A DNA stretch of 64,000 bases, taken from Paenibacillus sp. NEAU-GSW1 (GTDB lineage Bacteria > Bacillota > Bacilli > Paenibacillales > Paenibacillaceae). Made by a program: the position numbers and the translations under genes. Under the pieces are notes generated by a model, which was given only the letters and a program-made list of their open reading frames with translations, had not been told where the DNA came from and did not search any database. Below, in pieces: positions 25,441 through 34,789 of this stretch (position 1 is its first letter; each line of letters starts with the position of its first letter). The stretch lies in contig NZ_WOVL01000015.1 in assembly GCF_009737085.1 (NCBI RefSeq), positions 59,625-123,624 of the forward strand, written 5' to 3'.

Positions 25441-27099
25441 TCACACCTTCAATTGATCGCTGCGATATTCGGACGGCGAAATATCGAAGTAATTTCGAAA
25501 CGCTTTGCTGAAATAGTTTTTATCTTTAAAGCCCAGTCTCTCCGAAATATCCTGGATTTTCATGCTTGGATCATCCAGCAGCACCTTCGCTTTTTCCATG
25601 CGAACCTTCTGCACATATTCATGGATGCCGCAGCCAAACTGTCCCTTAAACAGCTTCATTAAATATTCCCTGCTTAAAAAATATTTTTCGGTGAACATTG
25701 AGATTTTAATATCCTCAAAGTAATTATCGTCAATATAGCTCTTAATATCGCTAATATCGAACGGTTTATTTGCCGTTTGCGACTTGCGAATTTCGTTGCT
25801 GAAATAATCGATCAGCTTTTGGAGCAGCACTTCGTACTGCTCAAAGCTGCCGAAATCGCAGTTCTGACCAAGCTTTCGAAGCGACTGCATGCCGCCAAGC
25901 GGAAGCCTGTCCTTCATTACTCCCTGCTCAAGCGACAAATCATTCAGCAAAATAATAAACTCGTTCAACGTGCGGTCCATATCGCCAATAGCAAGCCGAT
26001 CCATAGCTCTCCATTTGTCAGCTAGTTCCGTTATAACGCTTTTCGCATGATGCACGTTTCCGCTTTCCAGCCCGCTGCGAACGTGAGCGAATCGGCTTGT
26101 CAGACTCGCAATCATACTTTCCTTGCTTTGTTGCGACAACCCCTCCTCTACAACGGCATCCGCAGCCGCGCCTTCCTTTAAATGCAGCAGATCAATTCCG
26201 TTTAACGCCGATTTGGCCCGTTGATAGCTGCTCGATAATTGGATAACGTCATCCTCCGCGCCGCCATAACCGGAAATTGCAGCAACGCCAAACAGCTCCC
26301 GCAGCGCGGATACCGCCTTTGCCGTCTTATGCCTTGCATGAAAGGCGACATCCTTCAATTGAACGCTGCCCGTCATCGTCAGAATAGCGATCATTTCACG
26401 CTCCTGCGTCGGATTAACGAAGCTGAAGGAGCGAAATTGACTATCAGCCATCTCGTTAAGCACATTGCTTGCCGCAAAGATCAGCAGCTCCGAATCGTTA
26501 TTGAACCGCGTCTCCCTGACATGATCCATATTAAGCAATCGAAAAATAATAACGGCAAAATGGTTGCCCGCTTCATCGGCCCCGATCAAGGGCAAGAATG
26601 CTTCGTTGGACTTCTTCTTGAAGCTTTGCTCAATGATCGACCAATACACTTTTTCCTTCAGCTTCGGCAACGACATGTTGAGCGTAATATTGTTGGCAAT
26701 AAATTCGCTCTCCCTTTTTCGCTTAGCCTCCATCAGATCGACCGCTTTGCCGAGCGCCGAATTTAAATCTTGCCGATTAATCGGTTTCAGCAAATAATCG
26801 ACAACCTTTGAACGAATCGCTTGCCGCGTATAGTCAAAATCGTTATACCCGCTAATGACGATTGTAAGCAAATCCGGGTATTGCCGCTCCATCTGCTGCA
26901 AAAACTGGATGCCATTCATCTCCGGCATTTTCATATCGACCATCACAAGATCGATTTTGCTGCTAGCAAGCATCTCTAAACCTAGCTTGCCGTTCTCGGC
27001 TTCCAGCACCTCTTCGACCGCAAACTTTTCCCAATTGCCCAAAATGCGAATCGCTTCCCTTAACGGCTCTTCATCATCAATGATCAACACTTTATACAT
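25441..27099 (-). CDS. YesN-type response regulator with AraC DNA-binding domain
   Basis: 552 aa. The receiver domain (1-120) has DDE at 8-10, phospho-Asp about 55 in MVDMKMPEMNG and Lys in YLLKPINRQ. A long middle domain follows. The AraC-type double helix-turn-helix spans about residues 450-545: YFLSREYLMKLFKGQFG and IQDISERLGFKDKNYFSKAF. Its start overlaps the sensor kinase end by eight bases. It should activate the alpha-galactoside transport and hydrolysis genes. Confidence 0.94.
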   Translation of the reverse strand: MYKVLIIDDEEPLREAIRILGNWEKFAVEEVLEAENGKLGLEMLASSKIDLVMVDMKMPEMNGIQFLQQMERQYPDLLTIVISGYNDFDYTRQAIRSKVVDYLLKPINRQDLNSALGKAVDLMEAKRKRESEFIANNITLNMSLPKLKEKVYWSIIEQSFKKKSNEAFLPLIGADEAGNHFAVIIFRLLNMDHVRETRFNNDSELLIFAASNVLNEMADSQFRSFSFVNPTQEREMIAILTMTGSVQLKDVAFHARHKTAKAVSALRELFGVAAISGYGGAEDDVIQLSSSYQRAKSALNGIDLLHLKEGAAADAVVEEGLSQQSKESMIASLTSRFAHVRSGLESGNVHHAKSVITELADKWRAMDRLAIGDMDRTLNEFIILLNDLSLEQGVMKDRLPLGGMQSLRKLGQNCDFGSFEQYEVLLQKLIDYFSNEIRKSQTANKPFDISDIKSYIDDNYFEDIKISMFTEKYFLSREYLMKLFKGQFGCGIHEYVQKVRMEKAKVLLDDPSMKIQDISERLGFKDKNYFSKAFRNYFDISPSEYRSDQLKV

Positions 27100-28951
27100 G
27101 CTGTTCGTTGCCTCCCCGCGGTATTAACATTACCATCCGTGTCCCGGTATGATCCGAATGGATTTCCAAACGAGCATCTTCTCCATAAAGCAGACGCAGC
27201 CGAGTATGAAGGTTGACCAAGCCCACACTGTCGCCTTCCCGATCCTCCCACTCCGCTTCGAACGACTGCAGCACGCTTCGAAGCCTGTCCGGTTCGAAGC
27301 CCGGACCGTCATCCGCAACCGTAATCTCGATATGATCGACCGTTAAGCTTGCCGCAATGGCAATCGTTACGGTAGCAGACACTTTTTCCAGCGCGTGCTT
27401 GATCGCATTTTCCGCCAAAGTCTGAATCGATAGCTTGGGCAGCATATAGGTCATTAACGCCTCATCCCAATGATATCCCACCTTTAGCCTATTCCCGAAA
27501 CGCGCTTTCTGCAGCGACATATACCGATTAATATGCTGCAATTCCTCTTTCGCCGATACGATATCCTTGCCGCTAATGCAATAACGGAATGTGAGCGCCA
27601 GCGCATCGACCATTTCTGCAATATCGTCGCGCTCATGCTTCAACGCCTTGGTTGATATCGCTTGCAGCGCGTTATACAGAAAGTGCGGATTGATTTCCGC
27701 CTCTAGCGCCTTCAGAATCGCGCTTTTCTCTACAAGCTTCATTTTGTAACGTTCATTGATCAGCTCATTCGAGCGCTTGACCATCAAATTGAAATGATGC
27801 GATAAATAAGCGATTTCATCCCGCCCGTATACCGGCGCTTCCGCTTCGAAATCGCCTGCGCTGAATCGGCTCATCTGTTTATGCAGCGTTCCGAGCGGCT
27901 TCGTAATTTTCCGCGAGAAAATGACAACGGCCAATATAGCCAGCAGCAAGAAGCCAAGACCGATCGCAAAGCCCAAATTGCGGTTTGTCATAGCCGCTTC
28001 ATAGATTTCACGATAAGGGATCGGTTTGGCAAGCGTCCACCCTTGATCGCTTCCTCTATCGTAAACGACCAAGTATTTGTTATCTCCTTCTGTCCATGTA
28101 AAGTGGCCGCTCGCGTTCGCGGCAATCGCGTCCGTCAGACCGACATGAATCGCCCTGCGGTAAAAATCCATATCGTCCGCATGGAACAATCCGTTATCGG
28201 GACTTAGAAACAGCAAATGCTGGCCAGCGTCAAAAGGAACGTCCCGCAATATTTTATCTTTGACTGCACTGTTGAAGTAAAACGAAATAACAGCTTGCGG
28301 CTTGCGCGTCGTGATCGAGCGCATCAAGCGGTGGTACGCCATAAAGCTGTCATTCAAGTTGGCCGGATAGACGGTCTGTTCTTTTGCAGCCGTTTTGTCC
28401 TCCAGCGATTGGAACGCGTGGTTTTGCGGATCTTGCATAGCCGACGCATACCACGATGTATTTGGAACGACATCGCTGGTTCCGGTGCGGACCGTTACAT
28501 TATAATTTTCCTTCGTCACGGCATAATAAGTTTGGCTGCCAACGATATACAAATAAATACCCTCAAGATCGTCCCTGGAGTAATACAAGCTGCGCAAATA
28601 ATCCTCTACATACATGCGCGATGAATATTCTTTATCGGCATGCAAAATCGCGTAATTAAGCTCGTCATAATCGAATTGGGGCAAAGAAAGCTGCTTAATG
28701 CCCGCTAAATATGCTTCAAGATTGCGGTTCACCAAGAGCAAATTATTCGATGTACTCGAAATGCTGTTGTTTACCGATTCCCGCTGAAGCATCTGATACG
28801 AAATGACCGTTAGCGAAGCGACTACCAGAATAATAATCGTCGTGAACAAAAGCACGAGCTTATTGACCAATCTACGTGAAAGCCTTTCGGTAAGGCCGGA
28901 TAACGATTGGATAGCGTGTTTAAAAATAATAGCGACGTCCTCCTTATACAC
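27092..28951 (-). CDS. YesM-type sensor histidine kinase
   Basis: About 619 aa. A membrane helix near residues 33-52 is followed by an extracellular sensor of about 250 residues, a second helix (NRNLGFAIGLGFLLLAILAVVIF), HAMP, and the kinase with NPHFLYNALQ (phospho-His about 423), N box LAENAIKHAL and G box ADDGPGF. The start is uncertain: GTG 28951 has a modest upstream AAAGGTG, whereas a perfect AAGGAGG lies inside the first codons, eight bases before an in-frame ATT at 28930. It is coupled to the regulator downstream and divergent from the permeases. Confidence 0.9.
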   Translation of the reverse strand: MYKEDVAIIFKHAIQSLSGLTERLSRRLVNKLVLLFTTIIILVVASLTVISYQMLQRESVNNSISSTSNNLLLVNRNLEAYLAGIKQLSLPQFDYDELNYAILHADKEYSSRMYVEDYLRSLYYSRDDLEGIYLYIVGSQTYYAVTKENYNVTVRTGTSDVVPNTSWYASAMQDPQNHAFQSLEDKTAAKEQTVYPANLNDSFMAYHRLMRSITTRKPQAVISFYFNSAVKDKILRDVPFDAGQHLLFLSPDNGLFHADDMDFYRRAIHVGLTDAIAANASGHFTWTEGDNKYLVVYDRGSDQGWTLAKPIPYREIYEAAMTNRNLGFAIGLGFLLLAILAVVIFSRKITKPLGTLHKQMSRFSAGDFEAEAPVYGRDEIAYLSHHFNLMVKRSNELINERYKMKLVEKSAILKALEAEINPHFLYNALQAISTKALKHERDDIAEMVDALALTFRYCISGKDIVSAKEELQHINRYMSLQKARFGNRLKVGYHWDEALMTYMLPKLSIQTLAENAIKHALEKVSATVTIAIAASLTVDHIEITVADDGPGFEPDRLRSVLQSFEAEWEDREGDSVGLVNLHTRLRLLYGEDARLEIHSDHTGTRMVMLIPRGGNEQHV

Positions 28952-29103
28952 AGTTCACCTTTTTACCCTTAACTGTTTTCTATAATCCATTTTGACTCGC
29001 CTGGGGCTAATCTATAATCACATTATAGGCAATTATGAACGATTGTGAAGGGCAAGCCAAATAAACCTTTTACAGCAAAGAAAGAAGAAACGGGGTGCGA
29101 TGT

Positions 29104-29994
29104 ATGTTTAAAGCTTTAGGCAGAAAGTGGAGCGAACGATTCGAATTCGGCATTTTTACAATACCGGTGCTGATCTGTATTGCAGTCGCCTTCTACATTC
29201 CGTTTGCCATGACAATCGGCTATTCCTTGACCGAATGGAACGGAATTTCGAAAAACCCGACCTTTGTCGGATTGGACAATTTTAAGCAAATTTTTTCGGG
29301 CGACGCTAACTTTGCGAATGCGGCATGGTTTACGGTGAAATATTCCGTGTTGTACATTGCACTGGTCAATGTCATCGCCATTTTGCTCGCCGTTATTCTT
29401 GATATGGGGTTAAAAGCGACAACATGGCTGCGTACGGCGTTTTTCGTCCCTTATATTCTCAGTCTCGTTATCGTCGGATTTATTTGGAAATTCATTTTCA
29501 TGCAAGGCTTCGAATCTTTGTCCGCAAGTTTGGGCTGGGGCATTTTCGATCTAAGCTGGCTCGGGGAGCCGGGGTTGGCTTTCGTTTCGATTCTTGGCGT
29601 TTCCATCTGGCAATCGGTTGGCTTCTACATGGTTATCTATATTGCCGGCCTCCAATCCGTTCCGGACGATTTGAAAGAAGCGGCGACGGTAGACGGCGCC
29701 GGGCCCGTTCGGCGGTTTTTCAGCATTACGCTGCCGCTGCTTGCACCTTCGATCACGATTTCCGTCTTTATGGCGCTGACGAACTCGATCAAAGTATTCG
29801 ACGTCATTCTTTCTTTGACGGGCGGCGGTCCTGGCGGTACGACTTACAGCGTTGCTTACGACATTTACCGCGACACGTTCCAGAACAACCTGTACGGGTA
29901 CGGCACAGCCAAGGCGCTCATTCTGTTCGTCGCAGTATTGGTCATTACGGTCGTACAGCTGACTTTGTTTAAACGCAAGGAGGTTGAAGCCTGA
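29104..29994 (+). CDS. Carbohydrate ABC transporter permease (MalF type), alpha-galactoside module
   Basis: 296 aa from ATG 29104, six bases after GGGGTG; a GTG three codons earlier overlaps that site. Six helices, with the EAA loop DLKEAATVDGAGPVRRFFSITLPLL near residue 200. It is divergent from the YesM/YesN/binding protein/alpha-galactosidase operon and coupled to the next permease by a one-base overlap. Confidence 0.93.
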   Translation: MFKALGRKWSERFEFGIFTIPVLICIAVAFYIPFAMTIGYSLTEWNGISKNPTFVGLDNFKQIFSGDANFANAAWFTVKYSVLYIALVNVIAILLAVILDMGLKATTWLRTAFFVPYILSLVIVGFIWKFIFMQGFESLSASLGWGIFDLSWLGEPGLAFVSILGVSIWQSVGFYMVIYIAGLQSVPDDLKEAATVDGAGPVRRFFSITLPLLAPSITISVFMALTNSIKVFDVILSLTGGGPGGTTYSVAYDIYRDTFQNNLYGYGTAKALILFVAVLVITVVQLTLFKRKEVEA

Positions 29995-30827
29995 TGAAAA
30001 CTGCAAACAAACCGTTGCGTATCAGCCTCGAAATAATTATGGTGCTGCTGTCGCTCGTCTTCCTGTATCCGATCTTTTTGGCGATCAACAACTCTTTGAA
30101 AAGCTTCGGCGAGGTCATGACCGACGTCATTGCGCTCCCGAAAAAACTAGCTTTCGCCAACTACTCCTATGTATGGGAATTTATCGATTATCCTAGGCTG
30201 TTCTTAAACAACCTGATTATTACGGTGCTTGGCCTTGCAGGGATCATTCTGATCTCATCGATCGCTGCTTATAAGCTCGCTCGGACTAAATCGCGTTTCA
30301 GCAATCTGCTCTATATTCTCGTCATTATGCCGATGCTCATACCATTCCAGTCTATTATGCTTACAGTGCTGCAGCTGGCGAAGGACTTAAATCTGTCCGA
30401 CAGCACTTGGGGACTTGGACTGCTCTACTGGGGCTTTGGAGCGCCGCTTGCGGTGTTTATCTATCACGGCTTTGTGAAAGGCATTCCGAAGGAAATCGAT
30501 GAAAGCGCGACGATCGACGGCGCATCCGGCTTTCGGCTGTTTTTCAGCGTCATCTTCCCGCTTCTCAAGTCAGTGACGACGACAATCATCATTATCGACG
30601 TCATGTGGATTTGGAACGACTTCCTGCTGCCGCTCCTTATGGTAAACGGCTCGCCGGATACGAAGACGCTGACACTCGCCGCTTATACGTTCGTCGGCCA
30701 ATATACGTCGGATTGGCAATATGCGATGACCGCAATGGTAATGGCCGTGCTTCCATCCATCATCGTGTTCATGTTCCTGCAAAAATATATCGTCAAAGGC
30801 GTTGTCGCCGGCGCGGTTAAAGGCTAA
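29994..30827 (+). CDS. Carbohydrate ABC transporter permease (MalG type), alpha-galactoside module
   Basis: 277 aa, six helices, EAA loop EIDESATIDGASGFRLFFSVIFPLL near residue 165, and the family C-terminus VVAGAVKG. The start ATG uses the last A of the upstream TGA. A strong terminator follows. No ATPase gene is present, so a shared ATPase is expected elsewhere. Confidence 0.93.
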   Translation: MKTANKPLRISLEIIMVLLSLVFLYPIFLAINNSLKSFGEVMTDVIALPKKLAFANYSYVWEFIDYPRLFLNNLIITVLGLAGIILISSIAAYKLARTKSRFSNLLYILVIMPMLIPFQSIMLTVLQLAKDLNLSDSTWGLGLLYWGFGAPLAVFIYHGFVKGIPKEIDESATIDGASGFRLFFSVIFPLLKSVTTTIIIIDVMWIWNDFLLPLLMVNGSPDTKTLTLAAYTFVGQYTSDWQYAMTAMVMAVLPSIIVFMFLQKYIVKGVVAGAVKG

Positions 30828-30830
30828 TTA

Positions 30831-30887
30831 GTAAGAAGAGGCTGACCCCTATATCATCTGAGATGATATGGGGGTCAGCCTCTTCTA
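30831..30887 (+). terminator. Terminator after the module 2 permeases
   Basis: AGAAGAGGCTGACCCC...ATCATCT / AGATGAT...GGGGTCAGCCTCTTCT forms a very long stem (over 20 bp with one bulge). The T tail is short but the stem is strong. Confidence 0.8.
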
Positions 30888-30934
30888 TGGAGTTACTTTA
30901 ATCTGCTGCGCATTCGAATGTTCCACTATCATTT

Positions 30935-31157
30935 ACGAGGCCGTTTTCGGCCTTACAGCGTTATTATTCCGCCTACTGCGGCCAGTTCCGCTAATATAAG
31001 GCCGCCGTTTTCGGCCTTACATCCTCGCTTGCGCCTACTTCAAACAGCTGTAAGGCCGTATTCGTCCTTACAGCGTTATAATTCCGCCTACTGCGGCCGG
31101 TTTCCGCTAATATAAGGCCTTTTTCGGCCTTACATCCTCGCTTGCGCCTACTTCAAA
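30935..31157. repeat. Left part of a 113-bp tandem dyad-rich repeat array
   Basis: Two units. Each carries two hairpin cores (GTAAGGCCGTATTCGGCCTTAC type and ATAAGGCCTTTTTCGGCCTTAC type) separated by AATTCCGCCTACTGCGGCC and followed by CATCCTCGCTTGCGCCTACTTC. The first unit starts near 30935 and is more diverged; the second starts at 31050 and is cut by the IS at 31158, at its last bases ACTTCAAA. Confidence 0.85.
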
Positions 31158-32569
31158 GGTAGTGTCAATAAGTTTGTGTATTTTGGTTTTAGGTAAGGTT
31201 ATCCATCGGAACGATGGATAATGGTGTTTCTAGGGGTGGGGGTACCCCCACCGGAAATTTTACTTACATTTCCAAATCCGCGGATTCCGTTGATTTCTCA
31301 TAACGCTTTTGGAACATTGCTTCAAGCGCTTGTTTTGTGTTCTCCATCCCGAACCCGCGAATGATTCGGGTTGCCCAACGCTCATTGTAAGCATGAACAA
31401 CAAGGTATACGATCTTTTCCGCTGCTTCCACGTTTGGAATGCTGTTCATGGGATACAGGCGCTTACGGAACTCTTTGATGGTTCGCTCGATGACATTGGT
31501 CGTATAGATACTCTTCCGAATATCTTCTGGATACTTATAAAACGTTAACAGTACAGGCAAATCATCCCGCCATGAAGCGATCTCCTTTGGATATCGCTTT
31601 TCCCATTTAGCCTCGAAACGGTAGAACTGTTTGTCTGCATCTTCCCGACTCGGAGCCGTGTACACTTGCTTGAGATCATCTAGAAACTCGACTTTATCCT
31701 TGACGCGGATTTTCGGGAACGTATTACGGATTTTATGCACCACACACCGCTGAACGTCAGCTTTTGGGTATACGCTGTGGAACGCTTCTTCCAGCCCAGT
31801 TAGCCCGTCAAATACGCCTAGCAGCACTTCCGTCGCTCCACGGCGATACAGACCTTGCAACAGCTCTTTCCATCCATGCGCACTCTCAATTCCACCAACG
31901 TAGAAGCCAAGGATTTGTCGGTAGCCATCCTCATCGATTCCCATCGCAACGTAGATGGCTTCCTTGGCGACAGAATCACGACGCAAACTGAAATACAGAC
32001 CATCTAGATAAACGACAGAGTATCTCTTTTTCAAGGGACGATTTTGCCAAGCCTGAATGTCTTCCATGACGGTATGAGTGATGTTGCTGATCGTAGTTGG
32101 AGAGTAGTGTGTGCCGATTACCTGTTCAATGAATCCGGCGACATCTCGTGTGCTCATACCGCCTTTATACATCCGAATAACAGCTTCTTCTAACCACCCG
32201 TCCCGGCGCTGGTAAGGCTCAAATATTTGCGTTTGAAAATCGCCTTGACGATCCCGAGGTACCTGTAATTCCTCAATTTTTCCAAAGCGCGTTTCCAGTG
32301 TACGTGGATAATAACCGTTACGGGTGTTTGGTGTGTCCGGATGTTCCACATGCAGGAAGTTCTTAATTTCTTCTTTCATAACCAGCTCGATCTTGTCCTT
32401 CACAAAATGAAGTACAGCATTTGCTAATTGATCAGCGAAGTCGGAATTGGTTATACTTTTCATGGTAGGGTATCCTCTCTTTTTGGAATGTCGCGATTCC
32501 GAGGATACCCTACTTTTTTGTCGCCTGAATAGGCTCCAAATCCTGGTACACAAACTAATTTACTTCATC
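31158..32569 (-). mobile_element. Complete IS256-family insertion sequence
   Basis: 1412 bp. The imperfect 23-bp terminal inverted repeats share the inner core AGTTTGTGTA (17 of 23 positions match). The element is flanked by an 8-bp direct repeat ACTTCAAA (31150-31157 and 32570-32577), the target duplication expected for this family. It contains one transposase gene and has inserted within the 113-bp repeat array. Intact ends and an open transposase frame suggest recent, possibly active, transposition. Confidence 0.95.
31264..32463 (-). CDS. IS256-family transposase
   Basis: 399 aa from ATG 32463 (MKSITNSDF), nine bases after GAGAGGA; the frame is open upstream to the IS end. Full length for the family. 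DDE catalytic features: Asp in VVYLDGLYFSLR, Asp in LLGVFDGLTGLEEAF, and the C-terminal Glu in the segment after NVIERTIKEFRKR. The mutator-type signature with MGIDEDGYRQILGFYVG is clear. Confidence 0.95.
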   Translation of the reverse strand: MKSITNSDFADQLANAVLHFVKDKIELVMKEEIKNFLHVEHPDTPNTRNGYYPRTLETRFGKIEELQVPRDRQGDFQTQIFEPYQRRDGWLEEAVIRMYKGGMSTRDVAGFIEQVIGTHYSPTTISNITHTVMEDIQAWQNRPLKKRYSVVYLDGLYFSLRRDSVAKEAIYVAMGIDEDGYRQILGFYVGGIESAHGWKELLQGLYRRGATEVLLGVFDGLTGLEEAFHSVYPKADVQRCVVHKIRNTFPKIRVKDKVEFLDDLKQVYTAPSREDADKQFYRFEAKWEKRYPKEIASWRDDLPVLLTFYKYPEDIRKSIYTTNVIERTIKEFRKRLYPMNSIPNVEAAEKIVYLVVHAYNERWATRIIRGFGMENTKQALEAMFQKRYEKSTESADLEM

Positions 32570-32836
32570 ACTTCAAACAGCTGTAAGGCCGTATTCGTCC
32601 TTACAGCGTTATAATTCCGCCTACTGCGGCCAGTTTCCGCTAATATAAGGCCTTTTTCGGCCTTACATCCTCGCTTGCGCCTACTTCAAACAGCTGTAAG
32701 GCCGTATTCGGCCTTACAGCGTTATAATTCCGCCTACTGCGGCCGGTTTCCGCTAATATAAGGCCTTTTTCGGCCTTACATCCTCGCTTGCGCCTACTTC
32801 AAACAGCTGTAAGGCCGTATTCGGCCTTACAGTGTT
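32570..32836. repeat. Right part of the 113-bp tandem repeat array
   Basis: After the target duplication the array resumes with full units at 32583-32695 and 32696-32808 and a partial unit from 32809 to about 32836. Units differ by only a few bases (for example ATTCGTCC versus ATTCGGCC). Each has two stem-loops with GGCC..GGCC cores. No reading frame is evident. Confidence 0.85.
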
Positions 32837-32876
32837 CTCGTTACACACTGCAAGTGCGGCGGCGTGCATCCGAATG

Positions 32877-33692
32877 CTAGAGCACTTGAAACAGCGGCTT
32901 GTCCTCGATGAAATGAACCGGAACCGCCGGCAGCATTGCCTGCAATCGTTCCGCCAATTCCCGCATGCCCGGCTCCTCGCTCTCCGCATGGCCAAGCACA
33001 ATTAACGCCTTTTGAACCCCTTGCATCGCCGCGTCCTTCACATACATCGGTGTCTCCCATTCCGGGCCTTCGCCAACGATCGCCACATCAATCGTATGAT
33101 CGCTAAGCAGTGGAATAACGTTCGCTCCGCCCCCGCGATAGCCGACAAATATGCCGGCGCGTCGGCAAGAAACCGAAGGGTCACCTGCAATCCGAACGTA
33201 AGGAATGCCCAGCGCAGCTTTAATAGAAGCAGCAGCTTCCCTTACCGTCATCTCCGGCAGCGCCATTATAGATACCGCAGGCCGATGCTCGGCGACGAAC
33301 GGCTCCCATCCCAAACGCTTAATCAGCCCAAGCGTTACGCCGTCCGGCTTATACCGATGCAAGTAATCGTGCATCCGGAATACGGCAATGCCGGATTGCT
33401 CAAGCAGCGCTTTTTTGCTTAACATGACGCGATCCTCAGCCAATCCATAGCAGCCGTTCGGCTGGTGGCTGTAATAGCTTGCCTCATGTGTAATGAGCAA
33501 ATTAACTCCAAGCTCAATCGCCCTGTCGACAACATGCCGGCTTGCGACAAACGCAGCGGCGATTCCGCGAACGGTCTCGTTCGGATCGCCGTTTTCCAAT
33601 CGATCCACCGTCGAGTCGAGCGGACCGACAGGAGCCATTAATAGATCCATCACCTGTTGAATCGTCCATTCCTTCGTGCCGTTTCTCATCAT
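32877..33692 (-). CDS. Nif3-like dinuclear metal centre protein
   Basis: 271 aa from ATG 33692 after GTGAGGATCGAA (a second ATG follows directly). Nif3/DUF34 fold with metal ligands visible in LLITHEASYYSH (His), FRMHDYLH and the C-terminal IVLGHAESEEPGMRELAE (His and Glu). Members are annotated loosely as GTP cyclohydrolase I type 2-like; the real role is unsettled. It lies downstream of a VOC gene in the same direction. Confidence 0.85.
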   Translation of the reverse strand: MMRNGTKEWTIQQVMDLLMAPVGPLDSTVDRLENGDPNETVRGIAAAFVASRHVVDRAIELGVNLLITHEASYYSHQPNGCYGLAEDRVMLSKKALLEQSGIAVFRMHDYLHRYKPDGVTLGLIKRLGWEPFVAEHRPAVSIMALPEMTVREAAASIKAALGIPYVRIAGDPSVSCRRAGIFVGYRGGGANVIPLLSDHTIDVAIVGEGPEWETPMYVKDAAMQGVQKALIVLGHAESEEPGMRELAERLQAMLPAVPVHFIEDKPLFQVL

Positions 33693-33752
33693 TTCGATCC
33701 TCACCTGTTGTTTATGACCCGATGTAATCGCTGAATTGCCTGAATGAAGCGA

Positions 33753-34169
33753 TTACTGCTGCGGCAGCTTGCTCATATCCATATAGAGCACATTCCAGCG
33801 ATGTCCGTCCAAATCGGTAAACCCTGCTCCGTACATCCAGCCTTGGCTCCATCCCGGTTTGGCATATACCGTGCCGCCCGCTTCTTCCGATCGACGAATG
33901 AGTTCGTCCACCTCGTTTGCGCTTTCTGCGTCGATAGACAGCAAAACCTCGCTTGCGCTTCCGGTATTGGCAATTTCATTACGGGAAAATGATTGAAACG
34001 TCGCTTCCGGGAAAAGCATCACAATGACGCCTTTCTCGCCTAAAACAAGAGCTGCAGCTGCATCGCTGTTCTCATGCCTAGGATCAAATGCAAAGCCAAG
34101 CTCACTGAAAAACTGCTTCGATTTTTTTACATCTTTTACCGGCAGGTTCAACCAAAACTCTTTTACCAT
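33753..34169 (-). CDS. VOC-family (glyoxalase/bleomycin-resistance-like) protein
   Basis: 138 aa, a single VOC module pair: FWLNLPVKDVKKSKQFFSELGF at the start, and GWMYGAGFTDLDGHRWNVLYMD at the end, which supplies the Asp/His/Trp pattern. It resembles the lactoylglutathione-lyase-related YaeR/PhnB group. It may be co-transcribed with the Nif3-like gene 60 bp downstream. Substrate unknown. Confidence 0.85.
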   Translation of the reverse strand: MVKEFWLNLPVKDVKKSKQFFSELGFAFDPRHENSDAAAALVLGEKGVIVMLFPEATFQSFSRNEIANTGSASEVLLSIDAESANEVDELIRRSEEAGGTVYAKPGWSQGWMYGAGFTDLDGHRWNVLYMDMSKLPQQ

Positions 34170-34235
34170 TCGTGCGCCTCCATCCGTTTTTCACAGCAAT
34201 AGCCCAAACCGCTCGCTCCAAAGCCTCATACAATA

Positions 34236-34583
34236 GTGCCACAACCTGCAGTTGAAAGGAAGTTATGCGCCATTAACATATTTCTCGATGACACAAGACC
34301 TTGTCCGCCCGGCTTCATTCTGGCAAAAACGGCACAGGAATGCATTTCGTTGCTGAAATCGGGCAAGGTCAACAAACTATCCCTCGACTACAACTTAGGC
34401 ATAGGCAAACCGACTGGCTACAAAGCGGTTAAATATATACTCGACAATCGGATCTGCGTCCGCAGCATCGTTATTCACAGCTCTGATCGCAAAGGAAGAA
34501 AAAAGATGTTCGATGCGCTGCAAAAGCATAAAGTTTACGGAACATGGATTACGATAAAGCCGATTGCCAAACGCCGATTCTAA
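34236..34583 (+). CDS. Receiver-like protein (cyclic-phosphate-processing receiver type), start uncertain
   Basis: 115 codons if started at GTG 34236, which has no ribosome site. The conserved part begins INIFLDDTRPCPPGF, which aligns with proteins that start M-N-I-F-L-D-D; the position of Met is ATT at 34272, nine bases after AAAGGAAG. An ATG at 34265 gives only three codons and then TAA, so a one-base indel may have broken the normal start. Receiver-like features include the DD pair and the central LSLDYNLG Asp. About 103 aa if ATT is used. It may be a functional gene with a rare start, or a fresh pseudogene. Confidence 0.65.
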   Translation: MPQPAVERKLCAINIFLDDTRPCPPGFILAKTAQECISLLKSGKVNKLSLDYNLGIGKPTGYKAVKYILDNRICVRSIVIHSSDRKGRKKMFDALQKHKVYGTWITIKPIAKRRF

Positions 34584-34789
34584 CGTACAGTTATTCGTCT
34601 TCCTGCGCACAATTTCCTCCATCGTTATGCTGCAAACGATATGTTGTCATTATATTCATTATACACCTCCCGACATTTGACATTAGAATAGCAACTGCCC
34701 TTTCGTTTGGACAGTACGCACTTTCTCGTATGATCGGACCCAATTGGTAACGTAGGCACCTGAATGATACCTGACATGGCAGCAGGAAG
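34584..34789. other. AT-rich intergenic stretch
   Basis: Lies between the receiver-like gene and the cysI terminator. Open frames here lack ribosome sites and resemble no family. I see no RNA gene or clear promoter. Confidence 0.4.

Noticed and set aside
30935..32836. Repeat array considered as a CRISPR
   Set aside because: Units are contiguous 113-bp copies with no unique spacers, and no cas genes are present.
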